A DNA stretch of 62,826 bases from Sphingopyxis indica (GCF_900188185.1 NZ_FZPA01000016.1:1-62826), one strand, 5' to 3'. Counted from the stretch's first letter, positions 29,012 through 38,764 are shown. A program made the numbers and translations. Notes: generated by a model not told the origin, from the letters alone.

Positions 29012-29973
29012 CGCGGCGCGCGATCCTGAAGGGCACCGGTTCCGCCCTGCCGCGCAAGCGGGTGTCGAACGCCGAGCTCGCCGAGCGCGTCGATACCAGC
29101 GACGAATGGATCGTCGAGCGCACGGGCATCCGCTTTCGCCATATCGCCGAACCCGACGAGACGACCGGCACGCTCGCCGCTGCGGCGGCGAAGGAAGCGC
29201 TGATGGCGGCGGGGCTCGAAGCCTCGGACATCGGGCTGGTCATTGTCGCCACCGCGACCCCCGACAACACGTTCCCGGCGACGGCGACCAAGGTGCAGGC
29301 GCTGATCGGCGCACCCGATTGCATCGCCTTCGACGTCGCGGCGGTGTGCTCGGGCTTTCTCTATGCGGTCTCGGTTGCCGACTCGATGATCCGCACCGGC
29401 GCTGCGGATCATGCACTGGTGATCGGCAGCGAGACCTTCAGCCGCATCCTCGACTGGGACGACCGCACGACCTGCGTGCTGTTCGGCGATGGCGCCGGTG
29501 CGGTGGTGCTCTCGGCCGAAGACGTCGAGGACGATCGCGGCATCCTTGCGACCCGCCTGCACGCCGAAGGGCAATATTCGGACATGCTCTATGTCGACGG
29601 CGGTCCGTCGACCACAGGCACCGTCGGTCATGTCCGGATGCAGGGACGCGAAGTGTTCCGCCATGCCGTCACCAATCTCGCCGCGGTGCTCGGCGAGGTG
29701 CTGGGCGACGTCGGACTGTCGGCGAGCGACATCGACTGGGTCGTTCCGCACCAAGCGAACAAGCGGATCATCGACGCGACCGCAAAGAAGCTGGGCCTGC
29801 CCGCCGATCGCGTCGTGCTGACCGTCGACCAGCACGCCAATACGTCGGCAGCATCGGTGCCGCTCGCGCTCGACCTTGCAGTGCGCGACGGGCGGATCAA
29901 GCGCGGCGACCTGGTCGTGCTCGAAGCGATGGGCGGCGGTTTCACCTGGGGCGCGGCGGTCTTGCGCGTCTGA
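29008..29973 (+). CDS. fabH: 3-oxoacyl-ACP synthase III (FabH)
   Basis: 321 residues from the ATG overlapping the plsX stop. Catalytic triad Cys (AAVCSGF, about 113), His (PHQANKR, about 248) and Asn ([10 protein letters not shown], about 277); [13 protein letters not shown] and [10 protein letters not shown] are further hallmarks. It condenses acetyl-CoA with malonyl-ACP to start fatty acid synthesis. Confidence 0.97.
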   Translation: MTRRAILKGTGSALPRKRVSNAELAERVDTSDEWIVERTGIRFRHIAEPDETTGTLAAAAAKEALMAAGLEASDIGLVIVATATPDNTFPATATKVQALIGAPDCIAFDVAAVCSGFLYAVSVADSMIRTGAADHALVIGSETFSRILDWDDRTTCVLFGDGAGAVVLSAEDVEDDRGILATRLHAEGQYSDMLYVDGGPSTTGTVGHVRMQGREVFRHAVTNLAAVLGEVLGDVGLSASDIDWVVPHQANKRIIDATAKKLGLPADRVVLTVDQHANTSAASVPLALDLAVRDGRIKRGDLVVLEAMGGGFTWGAAVLRV

Positions 29974-30155
29974 ATCCGCTCAAGATAGCACCAATTTGGC
30001 GGTAACGGGCAGGCTGTCGCTTCAACTCTTCCGTCCATCCATTTCAGTTTGGTGGATTTCTTCGCCTTTGTTACAAATGGAACAGGGACTCGTGACGGTG
30101 GGGGACCGGCCACGGCCCGGTTTTGGCTTTCGCTTCAGGAGGGGAAGAGACTATC

Positions 30156-30449
30156 ATGGCTGCCGGAACGCTTACCCGCGCCGATATAGCGGCGCGGATC
30201 AACCAGCAGGTGGGGCTATCGCGCAACGAATCGGCAACGATCGTCGAATCGATCCTGTCGCACATGTGCAATGCGTTGGCCGAGGGTGAGAATGTGAAGA
30301 TTTCGGGTTTCGGAACCTTCGTGCTGCGCGACAAGGCGCAGCGGATCGGCCGCAATCCGAAGACCGGCATCGAAGTGCCGATCCTGCCGCGCCGCGTGAT
30401 GACCTTTCGCGCCAGCCAGGCGATGCGCGCGCGGGTGGCCGGCAGTTGA
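30156..30449 (+). CDS. ihfA: Integration host factor subunit alpha
   Basis: 97 residues from the ATG at 30156, preceded by AGGAGGGG. HU/IHF fold with [21 protein letters not shown], then [28 protein letters not shown] (the beta-arm with the DNA-intercalating Pro of RNPKTG region) and [13 protein letters not shown]. It pairs with IhfB (elsewhere) to bend DNA. Placement after fabH and before a merR gene is the alphaproteobacterial norm. A 182-base gap before it holds its likely promoter. Confidence 0.95.
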   Translation: MAAGTLTRADIAARINQQVGLSRNESATIVESILSHMCNALAEGENVKISGFGTFVLRDKAQRIGRNPKTGIEVPILPRRVMTFRASQAMRARVAGS

Positions 30450-30463
30450 CGGGATAGCGGCCC

Positions 30464-30850
30464 ATGTCCGGCACGCGAGAGGGTGACGGCAAGGCGGCTG
30501 GCGCGATGCTCGCTATCGGCGAACTGGCGGATCGCATCGGCGTTCCGACGCACGTCCTGCGTTACTGGGAAACGCGCTTTCCGCAACTCAAGCCGCTCCA
30601 GCGCTCGGGCCGCCGCCGCTATTATCGCGCCGACGACGTCGCGCTCGCCGAGCGCATCCACCATCTTCTGCATGTCCAGGGCTTTACCGTCGAGGGCGCG
30701 CGCAAGGCGCTGACCGGCGGGCAGGAAGCGAGCGACCCGGTGCCGCCGCTCGACACCGCGAGCCCGCCGGCGGCGGCGCCGGCGGGCGTGTCGATTCAGG
30801 CGCTGGAGGCCTTGCGCCGCCGTCTGGCGGCCGCGCTCGACGCCGCCTGA
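30464..30850 (+). CDS. MerR-family transcriptional regulator
   Basis: 128 residues. N-terminal winged helix with LAIGELADRIGVPTHVLRYWETRFPQLKPLQRSGRRRYYRADD (about 16-58), clear MerR signature; then RIHHLLHVQGFTVEGARKAL. There is no Cys or long effector domain; the C terminus is Pro/Ala-rich with a short helix. This is the conserved regulator that follows ihfA in alphaproteobacteria; its targets are not known to me. 14 bases after ihfA, so probably the same operon. Confidence 0.9.
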   Translation: MSGTREGDGKAAGAMLAIGELADRIGVPTHVLRYWETRFPQLKPLQRSGRRRYYRADDVALAERIHHLLHVQGFTVEGARKALTGGQEASDPVPPLDTASPPAAAPAGVSIQALEALRRRLAAALDAA

Positions 30851-30854
30851 ACGC

Positions 30855-31400
30855 TCAATCCATCGCGGGCGACAGCGCGGGGTCGAGGTCGCGCGGGCGG
30901 ATGAAGTCGGCAATGCGCGCCTGTCCGGCGTCGAGGTCGCGCCAGTCGGCGATGTCGAGTTCGAGCCGCGCGAGCGCCGAGGTCGGAAATTTCTCCTCGA
31001 CCATCGCGCGATAGCGATCGTCGGTCGTCTCGGGAACCAGCATCAGGATCAGATCCTCGAGCCCCGGATTATGCCCCGAGATCAGCAGATGCTGCGCGTC
31101 GTCGCCGGCATCGCGCAGGACGTCGAGCAGGGTCGCCGCCGAGGCAAGGTAGATGCGCCGGTCCCAATGCGGCTCGATCGCCTCGATCCCCGCAGCCGGC
31201 TGGAAAATGTCGAGTGTCCCGGTCACGCGCAGCGCGGGCGAGGCGACGATGCGATCGACCGCATAGCCCTTGCGCCGCGCATATTGGCCGATCAGTTCGG
31301 CCCCGCGCTCACCCCTTTTGTTGATCGGACGGTCGAAATCGCGTTCGACGGCGGCGTCCCAACCCGATTTCGCATGGCGCAGGATCGACAAATTCTTCAA
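30855..31400 (-). CDS. SixA-like histidine phosphatase
   Basis: 181 residues from a TTG at 31400 preceded by GGGGAGCGG. The phosphohistidine-accepting motif is LRHAKSGWD (RHG variant, His near residue 8), with Arg in SPALRVTGT and the distal catalytic His in LLISGHNPGLEDL. Small SixA proteins remove phosphate from His in HPt domains or phosphotransferase proteins; the client is not predictable. It converges with merR with 4 bases between stops and lies 46 bases downstream of the helicase. Confidence 0.85.
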   Translation of the reverse strand: MKNLSILRHAKSGWDAAVERDFDRPINKRGERGAELIGQYARRKGYAVDRIVASPALRVTGTLDIFQPAAGIEAIEPHWDRRIYLASAATLLDVLRDAGDDAQHLLISGHNPGLEDLILMLVPETTDDRYRAMVEEKFPTSALARLELDIADWRDLDAGQARIADFIRPRDLDPALSPAMD

Positions 31401-31446
31401 AACCGCTCCCCATCGTCCCCTGAATTGCTCGCCTTGTGCCGTAATC

Positions 31447-34182
31447 TCATGACGGTGAAAAGGCAGCATATGCGCTTTCGCGGTGGCGGACATTGGCGGC
31501 GGCGACGTGGTTCACCGCCTCGTCGAGCGGCAGGCGGCGGATCGGGGTTCCTTCGGGAAAGGCGCTCAAGAGCCGCGACGGGACGCTGGGTGAGAGCATC
31601 ACGAACTGGCCGAAATCGTCGGCGCGGCGGATCAGACGGCCGAAAGCCTGGCCGATGCGCCCGCGGATGACCATGTCGTCGTAGCGCGAACCGCCCTGCG
31701 CGGCGCGGCGCGCGGCATGGAGGATCGTCGGCCGCGGCCACGGCACGCCCTCCATGACCACGAGACGCAGCGATTCGCCGGGCACGTCGACGCCGTCGCG
31801 CAACGCATCGGTGCCGAGCAGCGAGGCGTGCGGGTCGGCGCGGAAGATGTCGACGAGCGTGCCGGTGTCGAGCGGATCGACATGCTGGGCATAGAGCGGC
31901 AAGCCGGCGCGCGCGAGCCGATCGGCGATGCGCGCGTGAACGATGCGCAGCCGCCGGATCGCGCTGAACAGCCCGAGCGCGCCGCCCCCCGATGCCTCGA
32001 TCAGCCGGCTATAGGCTCCGGCAAGCGCCGGCAAATCGCCGCGCGCGATGTCGGTGACGATCAGTACCTCCGACTGGCGCGCATAGTCGAAGGGGCTCGG
32101 CACCGCGAAATGCCGCACGCTGGCGCCGATATGGCGCGCGCCGGTGCGGATGTCGGCATCCTCCCAATCATCCGCACCGCGTGCGCCGTTACGCAATGTC
32201 GCCGAGGTGACGAGCACGCCCTGCGCGGGGCGGTAGACCGCTTCGGCGACGGGGCGCGCGGGGTCGAGCCAGTGGCGGTGCAGCCCGCAGTCGAATTCGC
32301 GCCCGTCGTAGCGGTCGATCGCGAGCCAGTCGACGAAATCGGGATCGGCGGGGCCGCCGACGCGCCCGAGCAGCGACAGCCAGCCGCCGAGCGTGTCGAT
32401 CCGCGTGCCGAGGCTGTGCCGCGCGCCGTCGACGCGCGCGCGCGCCTGACCGTCGAGCCAGTCGGGCGGGTCCTCGATCAGCGCGTCGAGCCGCTTGCCG
32501 AGCGCCATCAGCGGGCGCAGCAGCGCCTCGATCGCGTCGCTCGCGCCCGCCGCCGCGGCGACCAGCTCGGGATCGGGATCGGCAAGCTCGGTTTCGAGGC
32601 CATAGCCGCTGTCGGCGCTCTTCGGATCGGCGCCGCGCGCATAGACCATGGCGCGCGCCGCGGCGAGCAGCCGCTCGATCGCCCCCCACGGCTGGTTCTC
32701 GGCAAGGCGGCCGAGCCAACCGTCGCCGGGTAGCTCGCCCGCCGCCTGAATCGCCGCCTGAATCGCCTTGTCGCCCGCTTCGTCATAGCTCGCGACGTCG
32801 GCGAGCCGCGCCGCGAGCCCGCGCCGCCGCCCGCGCGCCTTGCCCTCGGGACCGAGCACCCAGCGGCGGATCTCGATCGCTTCCTGCCCCGTCAGCGCGG
32901 CGGCGAACATCGAGTCGGCGGCGTCCCACAGATGATGCCCCTCGTCGAAGATCAGCCGCGTTGCGGGCGCGCCGCCGTCACGCGGGCGCGCCGCCTGCAC
33001 CATCGTCAGCGCATGGTTGGCGATGACGATGTCGGCCTGCGCCGCGGCGCGCGTCGAACGCTCGATGAAGCATTTGCGGAAATGCGGGCAGCCGGCATAG
33101 ATGCACTCGCCGCGGCGATCGGTGAGCGCGGTCGTGCCGTTGCGGCGAAAGAGGGCGGGAAGCCAGCCGGGCAGGTCGCCGCCGATCATGTCGCCGTCGC
33201 GGCTATAGGCGGCCCAGCGCGCGACGAGCTGCGCGAGGATCGCGGCGCGCCCCGAAAATCCGCCCTGCAACGCATCCTCGAGGTTGAGCAGACAGAGGTA
33301 ATTTTCGCGCCCTTTGCGCACGACGACCTTTTCGCGATGCACCTCGGGGTCGGGATAGAGCCGTTCGGTCTCGCGCGCCAATTGGCGTTGCAGCGCCTTG
33401 GTGAAGGTCGAGATGCAGATGCTGCCCGCCGCCTGGTCGATCCATTGCTTGGCGGGCGCCAGATAGCCCAATGTCTTGCCGATTCCCGTTCCCGCTTCGG
33501 CGACGAGCAGATGCGGCGCATCCTTGCGCTCGCGCGGCGCAAAGACCGCCGCCGCCGACCGGGCATAGTCGCGCTGCCCGGGCCGCCGCTCGGCGCCGTC
33601 GCCGGTCAACCGGTCGAGCCGCGCGGCGACCGCTTCCGTATCGACACTCACCTGTCGCGGCTGCGGGCGCGGCGGCGCTTCCTCCCATTCGGGGAGCCGC
33701 GCGAAAAGCCAGCGGTCCGATTTTTCGGGGGCGTCGAGTCGCGGCTGGACCAGCGGCGCCCACGGCCAGCGCTGGCGCACGAGCGCCTGAAGGCTGTGCC
33801 ACGCGCCCTCGCGCTCGGGCCAGCCGGGGTCTTCGAGGCTCGCGAGCATCGCGGCGGCGGCTTGCGGCAGAAAGGCGGCGACCGCGTCCTCGGTCGGTGG
33901 CGGCGCGAGCCCGAGCGCGGCGGCAAGGCCCGCCGGGGTCGGCACCGCGAAGCGCGCGGGATAGAGAAAGGCAAAGAGTTCGAGCAGGTCGAGCCCCGAC
34001 AGCTCGGGATAGCCGAGCCGGTCGCCAGTCAGCGGCGCCCCTAGCAGCAGGTGCGGGGTTGCCGCTACCGCGGCGATCGCCTCGCCGCGTCCGACGCGCT
34101 GCGTGCGGCCGTTCGCGTCGCACAGCCAGATGCCGACATGGCTCGCGTGAATGGCGGGCAGGGAGAGGGGGGCGGGCGCCAT
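31447..34182 (-). CDS. DinG/XPD-like ATP-dependent DNA helicase with Fe-S domain
   Basis: 911 residues. A ~200-residue N-terminal extension precedes Walker A AEAGTGIGKT (near 231-237), then the Fe-S region with Cys in ENYLCLLN and ECIYAGCPHFRKCF (four Cys suitable for a 4Fe-4S cluster), motif II DEGHH (near 412), and motifs V/VI LLGTDALRDGVDVPGE and GRIGQAFGRLIRR. This is an SF2 5'-3' helicase of the DinG/YoaA type that acts in repair and resolves R-loops or damaged forks. Start ATG at 34182; a near-match to the alphaproteobacterial LexA site lies just upstream. Confidence 0.9.
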   Translation of the reverse strand: MAPAPLSLPAIHASHVGIWLCDANGRTQRVGRGEAIAAVAATPHLLLGAPLTGDRLGYPELSGLDLLELFAFLYPARFAVPTPAGLAAALGLAPPPTEDAVAAFLPQAAAAMLASLEDPGWPEREGAWHSLQALVRQRWPWAPLVQPRLDAPEKSDRWLFARLPEWEEAPPRPQPRQVSVDTEAVAARLDRLTGDGAERRPGQRDYARSAAAVFAPRERKDAPHLLVAEAGTGIGKTLGYLAPAKQWIDQAAGSICISTFTKALQRQLARETERLYPDPEVHREKVVVRKGRENYLCLLNLEDALQGGFSGRAAILAQLVARWAAYSRDGDMIGGDLPGWLPALFRRNGTTALTDRRGECIYAGCPHFRKCFIERSTRAAAQADIVIANHALTMVQAARPRDGGAPATRLIFDEGHHLWDAADSMFAAALTGQEAIEIRRWVLGPEGKARGRRRGLAARLADVASYDEAGDKAIQAAIQAAGELPGDGWLGRLAENQPWGAIERLLAAARAMVYARGADPKSADSGYGLETELADPDPELVAAAAGASDAIEALLRPLMALGKRLDALIEDPPDWLDGQARARVDGARHSLGTRIDTLGGWLSLLGRVGGPADPDFVDWLAIDRYDGREFDCGLHRHWLDPARPVAEAVYRPAQGVLVTSATLRNGARGADDWEDADIRTGARHIGASVRHFAVPSPFDYARQSEVLIVTDIARGDLPALAGAYSRLIEASGGGALGLFSAIRRLRIVHARIADRLARAGLPLYAQHVDPLDTGTLVDIFRADPHASLLGTDALRDGVDVPGESLRLVVMEGVPWPRPTILHAARRAAQGGSRYDDMVIRGRIGQAFGRLIRRADDFGQFVMLSPSVPSRLLSAFPEGTPIRRLPLDEAVNHVAAANVRHRESAYAAFSPS

Positions 34183-34283
34183 CGCGCCACGCTAGGGACA
34201 AAAGAGGAACGCGGCAAGGCGGGCGCGACCAAAATTCGCTCGATCCGCTGGCTGGAGCAAGATCAGCTTTGACTGAATAAGCT

Positions 34284-34371
34284 GTGTGCTCCCGCGCAGG
34301 CGGGAGCCCATCTCCCGACCGCTCCATCTTGAACCCGCCGGAGATGGGTCCCCGCCTGCGCGGGGACACAC
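34284..34371. repeat. Inverted repeat, 32-base arms
   Basis: Arms 34284-34315 and 34340-34371, reverse complements with a few mismatches, built around GTGTGCTCCCGCGCAGGCGG and CCGCCTGCGCGGGGACACAC; loop of 24 bases. This GC-rich 'CCCGCCTGCGCGGG' pattern is a common dispersed hairpin in sphingomonad genomes. Confidence 0.75.
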
Positions 34372-34474
34372 GCGCTTTCTCAAGCGCTTCATTCAAAGAT
34401 GATCGGGCTCTAGGAATCCATTCGCAGACCCGAGATCCGTGACCGTTCCGGGGTGGTCAACCGCCGTTTCCCTT

Positions 34475-34508
34475 CTTCGTCATTTCCGCTTTCGCAGAAA
34501 TGACGAAG
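34475..34508. repeat. Short perfect inverted repeat
   Basis: CTTCGTCATTTC (34475-34486) pairs exactly with GAAATGACGAAG (34497-34508) across a 10-base loop. It could be a terminator-like hairpin or another dispersed palindrome. Confidence 0.6.
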
Positions 34509-34619
34509 GCGAAAGAGGCGGGCGTCGGATTCTACCCGCAAGTGGCCACATCGGTTGTTGGTTGCAAACTGGATCGTCCGGCTTCTGCGTGTGATTGCCT
34601 TTGCAGAAGCGTCGAAAGG

Positions 34620-35828
34620 TCAAAAATCCAGCGGACCGTCCAGTTCCTTCACCTGCCACGGCAGGCCGTGCTTCATCAGCATGTCCATGAAGGGGTCGGG
34701 GTCCATCTGTTCCATGTTGAACACGCCCTTGCCGGCCCAGGTGCCCGTGACCATCATCGCCGCGCCGATCATCGCGGGGACGCCGGTGGTGTAGCTGACC
34801 GCCTGATTGCCCGTCTCGGCATAAGCGTCTTCATGGTCGCAGATATTGTAGAGGTAGAGCGTCTTTTCCGTGCCGTCCTTGCCAAGCCCCGTCGCGATGA
34901 CGCCGATATTGGTCTTGCCCTTGGTCGTTTCGCCGAGACTCGACGGTTCGGGAAGCACGGCCTTCAGGAACTGCAGCGGAATGATCTCCTTGCCCTCGTA
35001 GATCACCGGGTCGATCCGCGTCATCCCGACGTTCTGGAGCACGGTCAGATGCTGGATATAGGCATCGCCGAAGGTCATCCAGAAACGGATGCGCTTGATT
35101 TCGGGCAGGTGCGTTTTCAGGCTTTCGATTTCCTCATGATACATGAGGTACATATTCTTCGTCCCGACTTCCTCGAAGTCGAACGCCTGCTTCACCGACA
35201 TCGGCGGGGTTTCGACCCATTCGCCATTTTCCCAGTGCCGCGCGACCGCGGTGACTTCGCGGATGTTGATTTCGGGATTGAAATTGGTCGCAAAATGCTG
35301 GCCGTGGTCGCCGCCGTTGCAGTCGAGGATGTCGAGCGTGTCGATCCGCTCGAAATGATGCTTTTTCAGCCAGGTGGTGAAGACGCTCGTCACGCCGGGG
35401 TCGAAGCCCGAACCGAGCAGCGCCATCAGCCCGGCCTCCTTGAAGCGATCGTCATAGGCCCATTGCCAGTGATATTCGAACTTCGCCTCGTCGCGCGGTT
35501 CGTAATTGGCGGTGTCGAGATAATGCGCGCCGGTCGACAGGCACGCCTCCATGATCGTGAGGTCCTGATAGGGCAGGGCGAGGTTGACGACGTGCGTCGC
35601 GCCGACTTCGCGGATCAGCGCCGCGGTCGCGTCGATATGGTCGGCATCGACCTCGGCGGTCCTGATCGTGACGCCGGTGCGCGCCTTCACCGATTCGGCG
35701 ATCGCGTCGCATTTGAACTTGCGGCGGCTCGCGAGGGTGATGTCGGGGAAGATGTCGGGGTTCATCGCCATCTTGTGCACCGCGACCGAACCGACGCCGC
35801 CTGCGCCGATCACCAGAACCTTGCTCAT
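34620..35828 (-). CDS. Carboxynorspermidine/carboxyspermidine dehydrogenase (saccharopine dehydrogenase family)
   Basis: 402 residues. NADP-binding GAGGVGSVAVHK at 8-19, then SRRKFKCDAIAESV, VVNLALPYQDLTIMEACL, ALLGSGFDPGVTSVF and ILDCNGGDHGQHFATNFNPEINIREV, the pattern of LYS1-like carboxynorspermidine synthase. It reductively condenses aspartate semialdehyde with a diamine (putrescine or diaminopropane) on the alternative spermidine route. The partner decarboxylase NspC, often adjacent, is not in this window. Divergent from the dehydratase gene with 64 bases between. Confidence 0.85.
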   Translation of the reverse strand: MSKVLVIGAGGVGSVAVHKMAMNPDIFPDITLASRRKFKCDAIAESVKARTGVTIRTAEVDADHIDATAALIREVGATHVVNLALPYQDLTIMEACLSTGAHYLDTANYEPRDEAKFEYHWQWAYDDRFKEAGLMALLGSGFDPGVTSVFTTWLKKHHFERIDTLDILDCNGGDHGQHFATNFNPEINIREVTAVARHWENGEWVETPPMSVKQAFDFEEVGTKNMYLMYHEEIESLKTHLPEIKRIRFWMTFGDAYIQHLTVLQNVGMTRIDPVIYEGKEIIPLQFLKAVLPEPSSLGETTKGKTNIGVIATGLGKDGTEKTLYLYNICDHEDAYAETGNQAVSYTTGVPAMIGAAMMVTGTWAGKGVFNMEQMDPDPFMDMLMKHGLPWQVKELDGPLDF

Positions 35829-35892
35829 GAAAATCTCCTGTCCGCGAAGCTATGCGGCTTGCTCTCTATGCCGCGCCCTATAGGACGAAGCC

Positions 35893-36882
35893 ATGACACA
35901 GCAAAGCCCCGATCCCCTTCGGAACCCCGACCGCGCGCCGAGTCTTGCCGGAGTCGAACGCGCCGCCGCCAAAGTCGCTGCCCTGCTTCCGCCGACGCCG
36001 CTGTTGCCGCTCGAAATCGACGGCGCGACGCTCTGGTGCAAGGCCGAATGCCTCCAGCCCGTCGGCGCGTTCAAGATTCGCGGCGCGTGGCACCGGCTCA
36101 CCGACCTGACGCCCGAACAGGCCGCGGCAGGCGTTGTCGGCGTGTCGAGCGGCAACCATGCGCAGGGGGTCGCCTGGGCGGCCAGACGGCTGGGGATCAG
36201 GGCGACGATCGTCATGCCGGGCAATGCGCCGGCGATGAAACTCGCCGCGACGCGCGCGCTCGGCGCCGAAGTGGTGCTCTATGACCGCGTCACCGAGTCG
36301 CGCGACGCGGTGGCGGCGAAGCTGCTCGACGAGCGCGGCGGCACGCTCGTTCATGCCTATGGCGATCCGTGGATCATCGAGGGGCAGGGAACCGCGGGGA
36401 TCGAGGCGCGCGCGCAGCTCGCGGCGCGCGGGATCGACGGCCCCGACAAGGTCGTCGCCTGCTGCGGCGGCGGCGGCCTGTCGGCGGGGCTCGCGCTCGC
36501 CTGCCCCGACGCCGAAATCGTCGCGGTCGAGCCCGAGGGTTGGGACGACGTGACGCGCAGCCTCGAGGCGGGCGAAATCCTGTCGGTAGAGGACCTGTCC
36601 TATCCGACCGAGTGCGACGCGCTCCAGACGCCGCAGACCTGGCCGATCAACTTCGCGGTGTTGCAGGCGCGCGGCGTGCGCGGGGTCGCGGTGACGCGCG
36701 AGGAGGTGCGACACGCGATGCGCGTCGCGTTCGAAAAGCTGCACCTGGTCGTCGAACCCGGCGGCGCGGCGGCGCTCGCGGCGATCCTCGCGGGCAAGGT
36801 GGCGCCGGGCAGGGCGACGCTCGTTACCCTGTCGGGCGGCAATGTCGATGCCGCGCGCTATGCCGAAATTCTCGCGGGATAG
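35893..36882 (+). CDS. Threonine/serine dehydratase-like PLP enzyme
   Basis: 329 residues, fold type II. PLP Lys in VGAFKIRGAWHRL (near 61), cofactor loop SSGNHAQGVAWAA, phosphate-binding glycines CCGGGGLSAGL (near 195) and LSGGN near the C terminus. No ACT regulatory domain, so it resembles catabolic TdcB or serine racemase-type members rather than feedback-inhibited IlvA. Probable reaction: threonine to 2-oxobutanoate plus ammonia, or serine racemisation. Starts divergently from the dehydrogenase gene. Confidence 0.85.
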   Translation: MTQQSPDPLRNPDRAPSLAGVERAAAKVAALLPPTPLLPLEIDGATLWCKAECLQPVGAFKIRGAWHRLTDLTPEQAAAGVVGVSSGNHAQGVAWAARRLGIRATIVMPGNAPAMKLAATRALGAEVVLYDRVTESRDAVAAKLLDERGGTLVHAYGDPWIIEGQGTAGIEARAQLAARGIDGPDKVVACCGGGGLSAGLALACPDAEIVAVEPEGWDDVTRSLEAGEILSVEDLSYPTECDALQTPQTWPINFAVLQARGVRGVAVTREEVRHAMRVAFEKLHLVVEPGGAAALAAILAGKVAPGRATLVTLSGGNVDAARYAEILAG

Positions 36883-36928
36883 GGGGAAACTTATTCGCGA
36901 CGATGCGTTTGGCGCAGGAAGGAGACGC

Positions 36929-37393
36929 ATGATGAAGATGAGCATGATCCTCGCAGCCTCGACCGCGCTCGTGCTGCTCGCCGGCTGCGAAAAGGCCGAA
37001 GCGCCGGCGCCCGACCGCACCGCGGACACGACGACCGAAGTTCCGGCTGCGGAAGCCCCGACCGGAATGACGCCGCCGGTCGATGCCGAGGCGAACCCGG
37101 CAACCGCGCCGCACCGCTTTGCGAGCTGGGCAGGCAAATGGACGGGGGTCGAGGGCATGTATGTGACGATCACCCCGACCGAGCCCCAGCATTATACGCT
37201 CGAAATGCAATCGGACCTCGACACCAAGGGCAGCTATGAGGGCCGGGACAGCGAGCATGGCATCAGGTTCAGGCGCGGCGGCGAGGAGCTGAGCCTGCAT
37301 CGCGGCGATGGCGACGAGACCGGCCTCAAATATCTCGCGGGCAAAAAGGAGTGCCTGATCGTCAAGACCGGCGAGGGCTATTGCCGCGACTGA
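36929..37393 (+). CDS. Predicted lipoprotein of unknown function
   Basis: 154 residues from the first of two in-frame ATGs, with AGGAAGGAG upstream. Lipobox VLLAGC (Cys near 20), a Thr/Pro/Ala-rich linker, then a compact domain beginning FASWAGKWTGVEGMYVTI and ending CLIVKTGEGYC with two Cys that could pair. The WxGxW start of the domain suggests a lipocalin-like or small beta-barrel fold. Likely in the outer or inner membrane's periplasmic face. Unknown role. Confidence 0.75.
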   Translation: MMKMSMILAASTALVLLAGCEKAEAPAPDRTADTTTEVPAAEAPTGMTPPVDAEANPATAPHRFASWAGKWTGVEGMYVTITPTEPQHYTLEMQSDLDTKGSYEGRDSEHGIRFRRGGEELSLHRGDGDETGLKYLAGKKECLIVKTGEGYCRD

Positions 37394-37451
37394 CGCCACG
37401 GTTCCATCCAATCCTCGAAGGGGGGGGGAGGGGCGATTGTCTTTTTCGCCC

Positions 37452-37480
37452 CTGTCGCCATTCTGTCACCGATCTTACCC
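37452..37480 (+). promoter_or_regulatory. Pho-box-like tandem repeats upstream of btaA
   Basis: CTGTCGC (37452-37458), CATT, CTGTCAC (37463-37469), CGAT, CTTACCC (37474-37480): three 7-base half sites at an exact 11-base period, the layout of PhoB sites (CTGTCAT-N4 repeated). A further CTGTCAT is at 37498-37504. The array ends 63 bases before btaA. Phosphate control of betaine lipid genes is established in Sinorhizobium and others. Confidence 0.7.
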
Positions 37481-37543
37481 GGAAAACGCATCAAAGCCTG
37501 TCATGGGCGACCCCGGATCAACGTCGTCCGGGAAGCGAATTTC

Positions 37544-38764
37544 ATGGCCACAAAGCCAAATCACAAGATCGCCGCCGCCGTCGTCCGCGAGGACGGCGAA
37601 CAGAAGCAGCGCCTGCTCGACCGCGCTTTCGCCCTTGCTTTCAAGGGTCTGGTCTATGCGCAAATCTGGGAAGACCCGGTGGTCGACATGGAGGCACTCG
37701 CGATCGCGCCGGGTAACCGAATCGCGACGATCGCGAGCGGCGGCTGCAACGTCTTTTCCTATCTGACCGCCGACCCGGCCGAGATCGTCGCGGTCGACCT
37801 CAACACTGCGCATGTCGCGCTCAATAATCTGAAGCGCGTCGCGATCGAACGCCTGCCCGATTACGACAGCGTCCGCCGCTTCTTCGCCGACGCCGACGAC
37901 AAGGCCAACGTCGCCGCCTATCGCACCCATGTCCGCCCGCATCTCGACGAGCTGAGCATCCGCTATTGGGAAGGCCGCGACCTGGTCGGGCGGCGGCGTA
38001 TCAACGGTTTCGCGCGGGGTCTCTACAAGCGCGGGCTGCTCGGAAATTTCATCGGGCTCGCGCATCTGATCGCCCGGTTGCACCGCGTCGATCCGCGCCA
38101 GTTCCTGACCGCGACGACGGTCGAGGAACAGCGCGCGATCTTTGAGGCGAAATTCGCGCCCTTCTTCGACCGCAAGTTCATCCGCTGGATCACCGACCAG
38201 CGCTCGTCGCTGTTCGGGCTTGGGATACCGCCCGCGCAATATGATGCGCTTGCGGGCGGCAAGCCGATGGCCGACGTGCTGCGCGCGCGGCTCGAAAAGC
38301 TCGCGTGCGACTTCCCGCTCGAGGAGAATTATTTCGCATGGCAGGCGTTCGGGCGCGGCTATGGCAAGGGCGTTGCGGCGCCGCTGCCGCCCTATCTGCA
38401 GGCGGCGAATTACGACGCGGTGAAGGCGCGGGCCGCGCGCGTTTCGATGCTCCATGCGAATATGACCGACATGCTCGCGGCGTCCGAAGCGGCGAGCTTC
38501 GACCGCTATGTCTTCCTCGACGCGCAGGACTGGATGAGCGATGCGCCGCTGACCGCGCTGTGGGCCGAGGTCACCCGCACCGCGCGGCCGGGCGCGCGGG
38601 TACTATTCCGTACCGCCGCCGAGCCGAGCCTGCTTCCGGGGCGGTTGCCCGACGACCTGCTCGGCCGGTGGGACTATCGCGCCGAAGAGTCGCGCGGCTT
38701 TACGCGCCGCGACCGCTCGGCGATCTATGGCGGGGTTCACCTCTATGTGCTGAAAGACGCCTGA
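37544..38764 (+). CDS. btaA: BtaA: SAM:diacylglycerol 3-amino-3-carboxypropyltransferase
   Basis: 406 residues, family DUF3419. Characteristic segments are LVYAQIWEDPVVDMEAL, IATIASGGCNVFSYL, IVAVDLNTAHVALNNLK (SAM binding), FGLGIPPAQYDAL and the late YVFLDAQDWM and RAAEPS-type region. BtaA moves the aminocarboxypropyl group of SAM onto diacylglycerol, making diacylglyceryl-homoserine, the first step to DGTS betaine lipid, at the inner membrane. btaB follows after two bases. The upstream repeats suggest induction by phosphate starvation. Confidence 0.9.
   Translation: MATKPNHKIAAAVVREDGEQKQRLLDRAFALAFKGLVYAQIWEDPVVDMEALAIAPGNRIATIASGGCNVFSYLTADPAEIVAVDLNTAHVALNNLKRVAIERLPDYDSVRRFFADADDKANVAAYRTHVRPHLDELSIRYWEGRDLVGRRRINGFARGLYKRGLLGNFIGLAHLIARLHRVDPRQFLTATTVEEQRAIFEAKFAPFFDRKFIRWITDQRSSLFGLGIPPAQYDALAGGKPMADVLRARLEKLACDFPLEENYFAWQAFGRGYGKGVAAPLPPYLQAANYDAVKARAARVSMLHANMTDMLAASEAASFDRYVFLDAQDWMSDAPLTALWAEVTRTARPGARVLFRTAAEPSLLPGRLPDDLLGRWDYRAEESRGFTRRDRSAIYGGVHLYVLKDA

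Larger units (their letters stand above)
34183..34619. other. Repeat-containing intergenic region
   Basis: 437 bases between the helicase start and the end of the next minus-strand gene. It holds two inverted repeats (described separately) and no gene that I can support. Confidence 0.5.
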
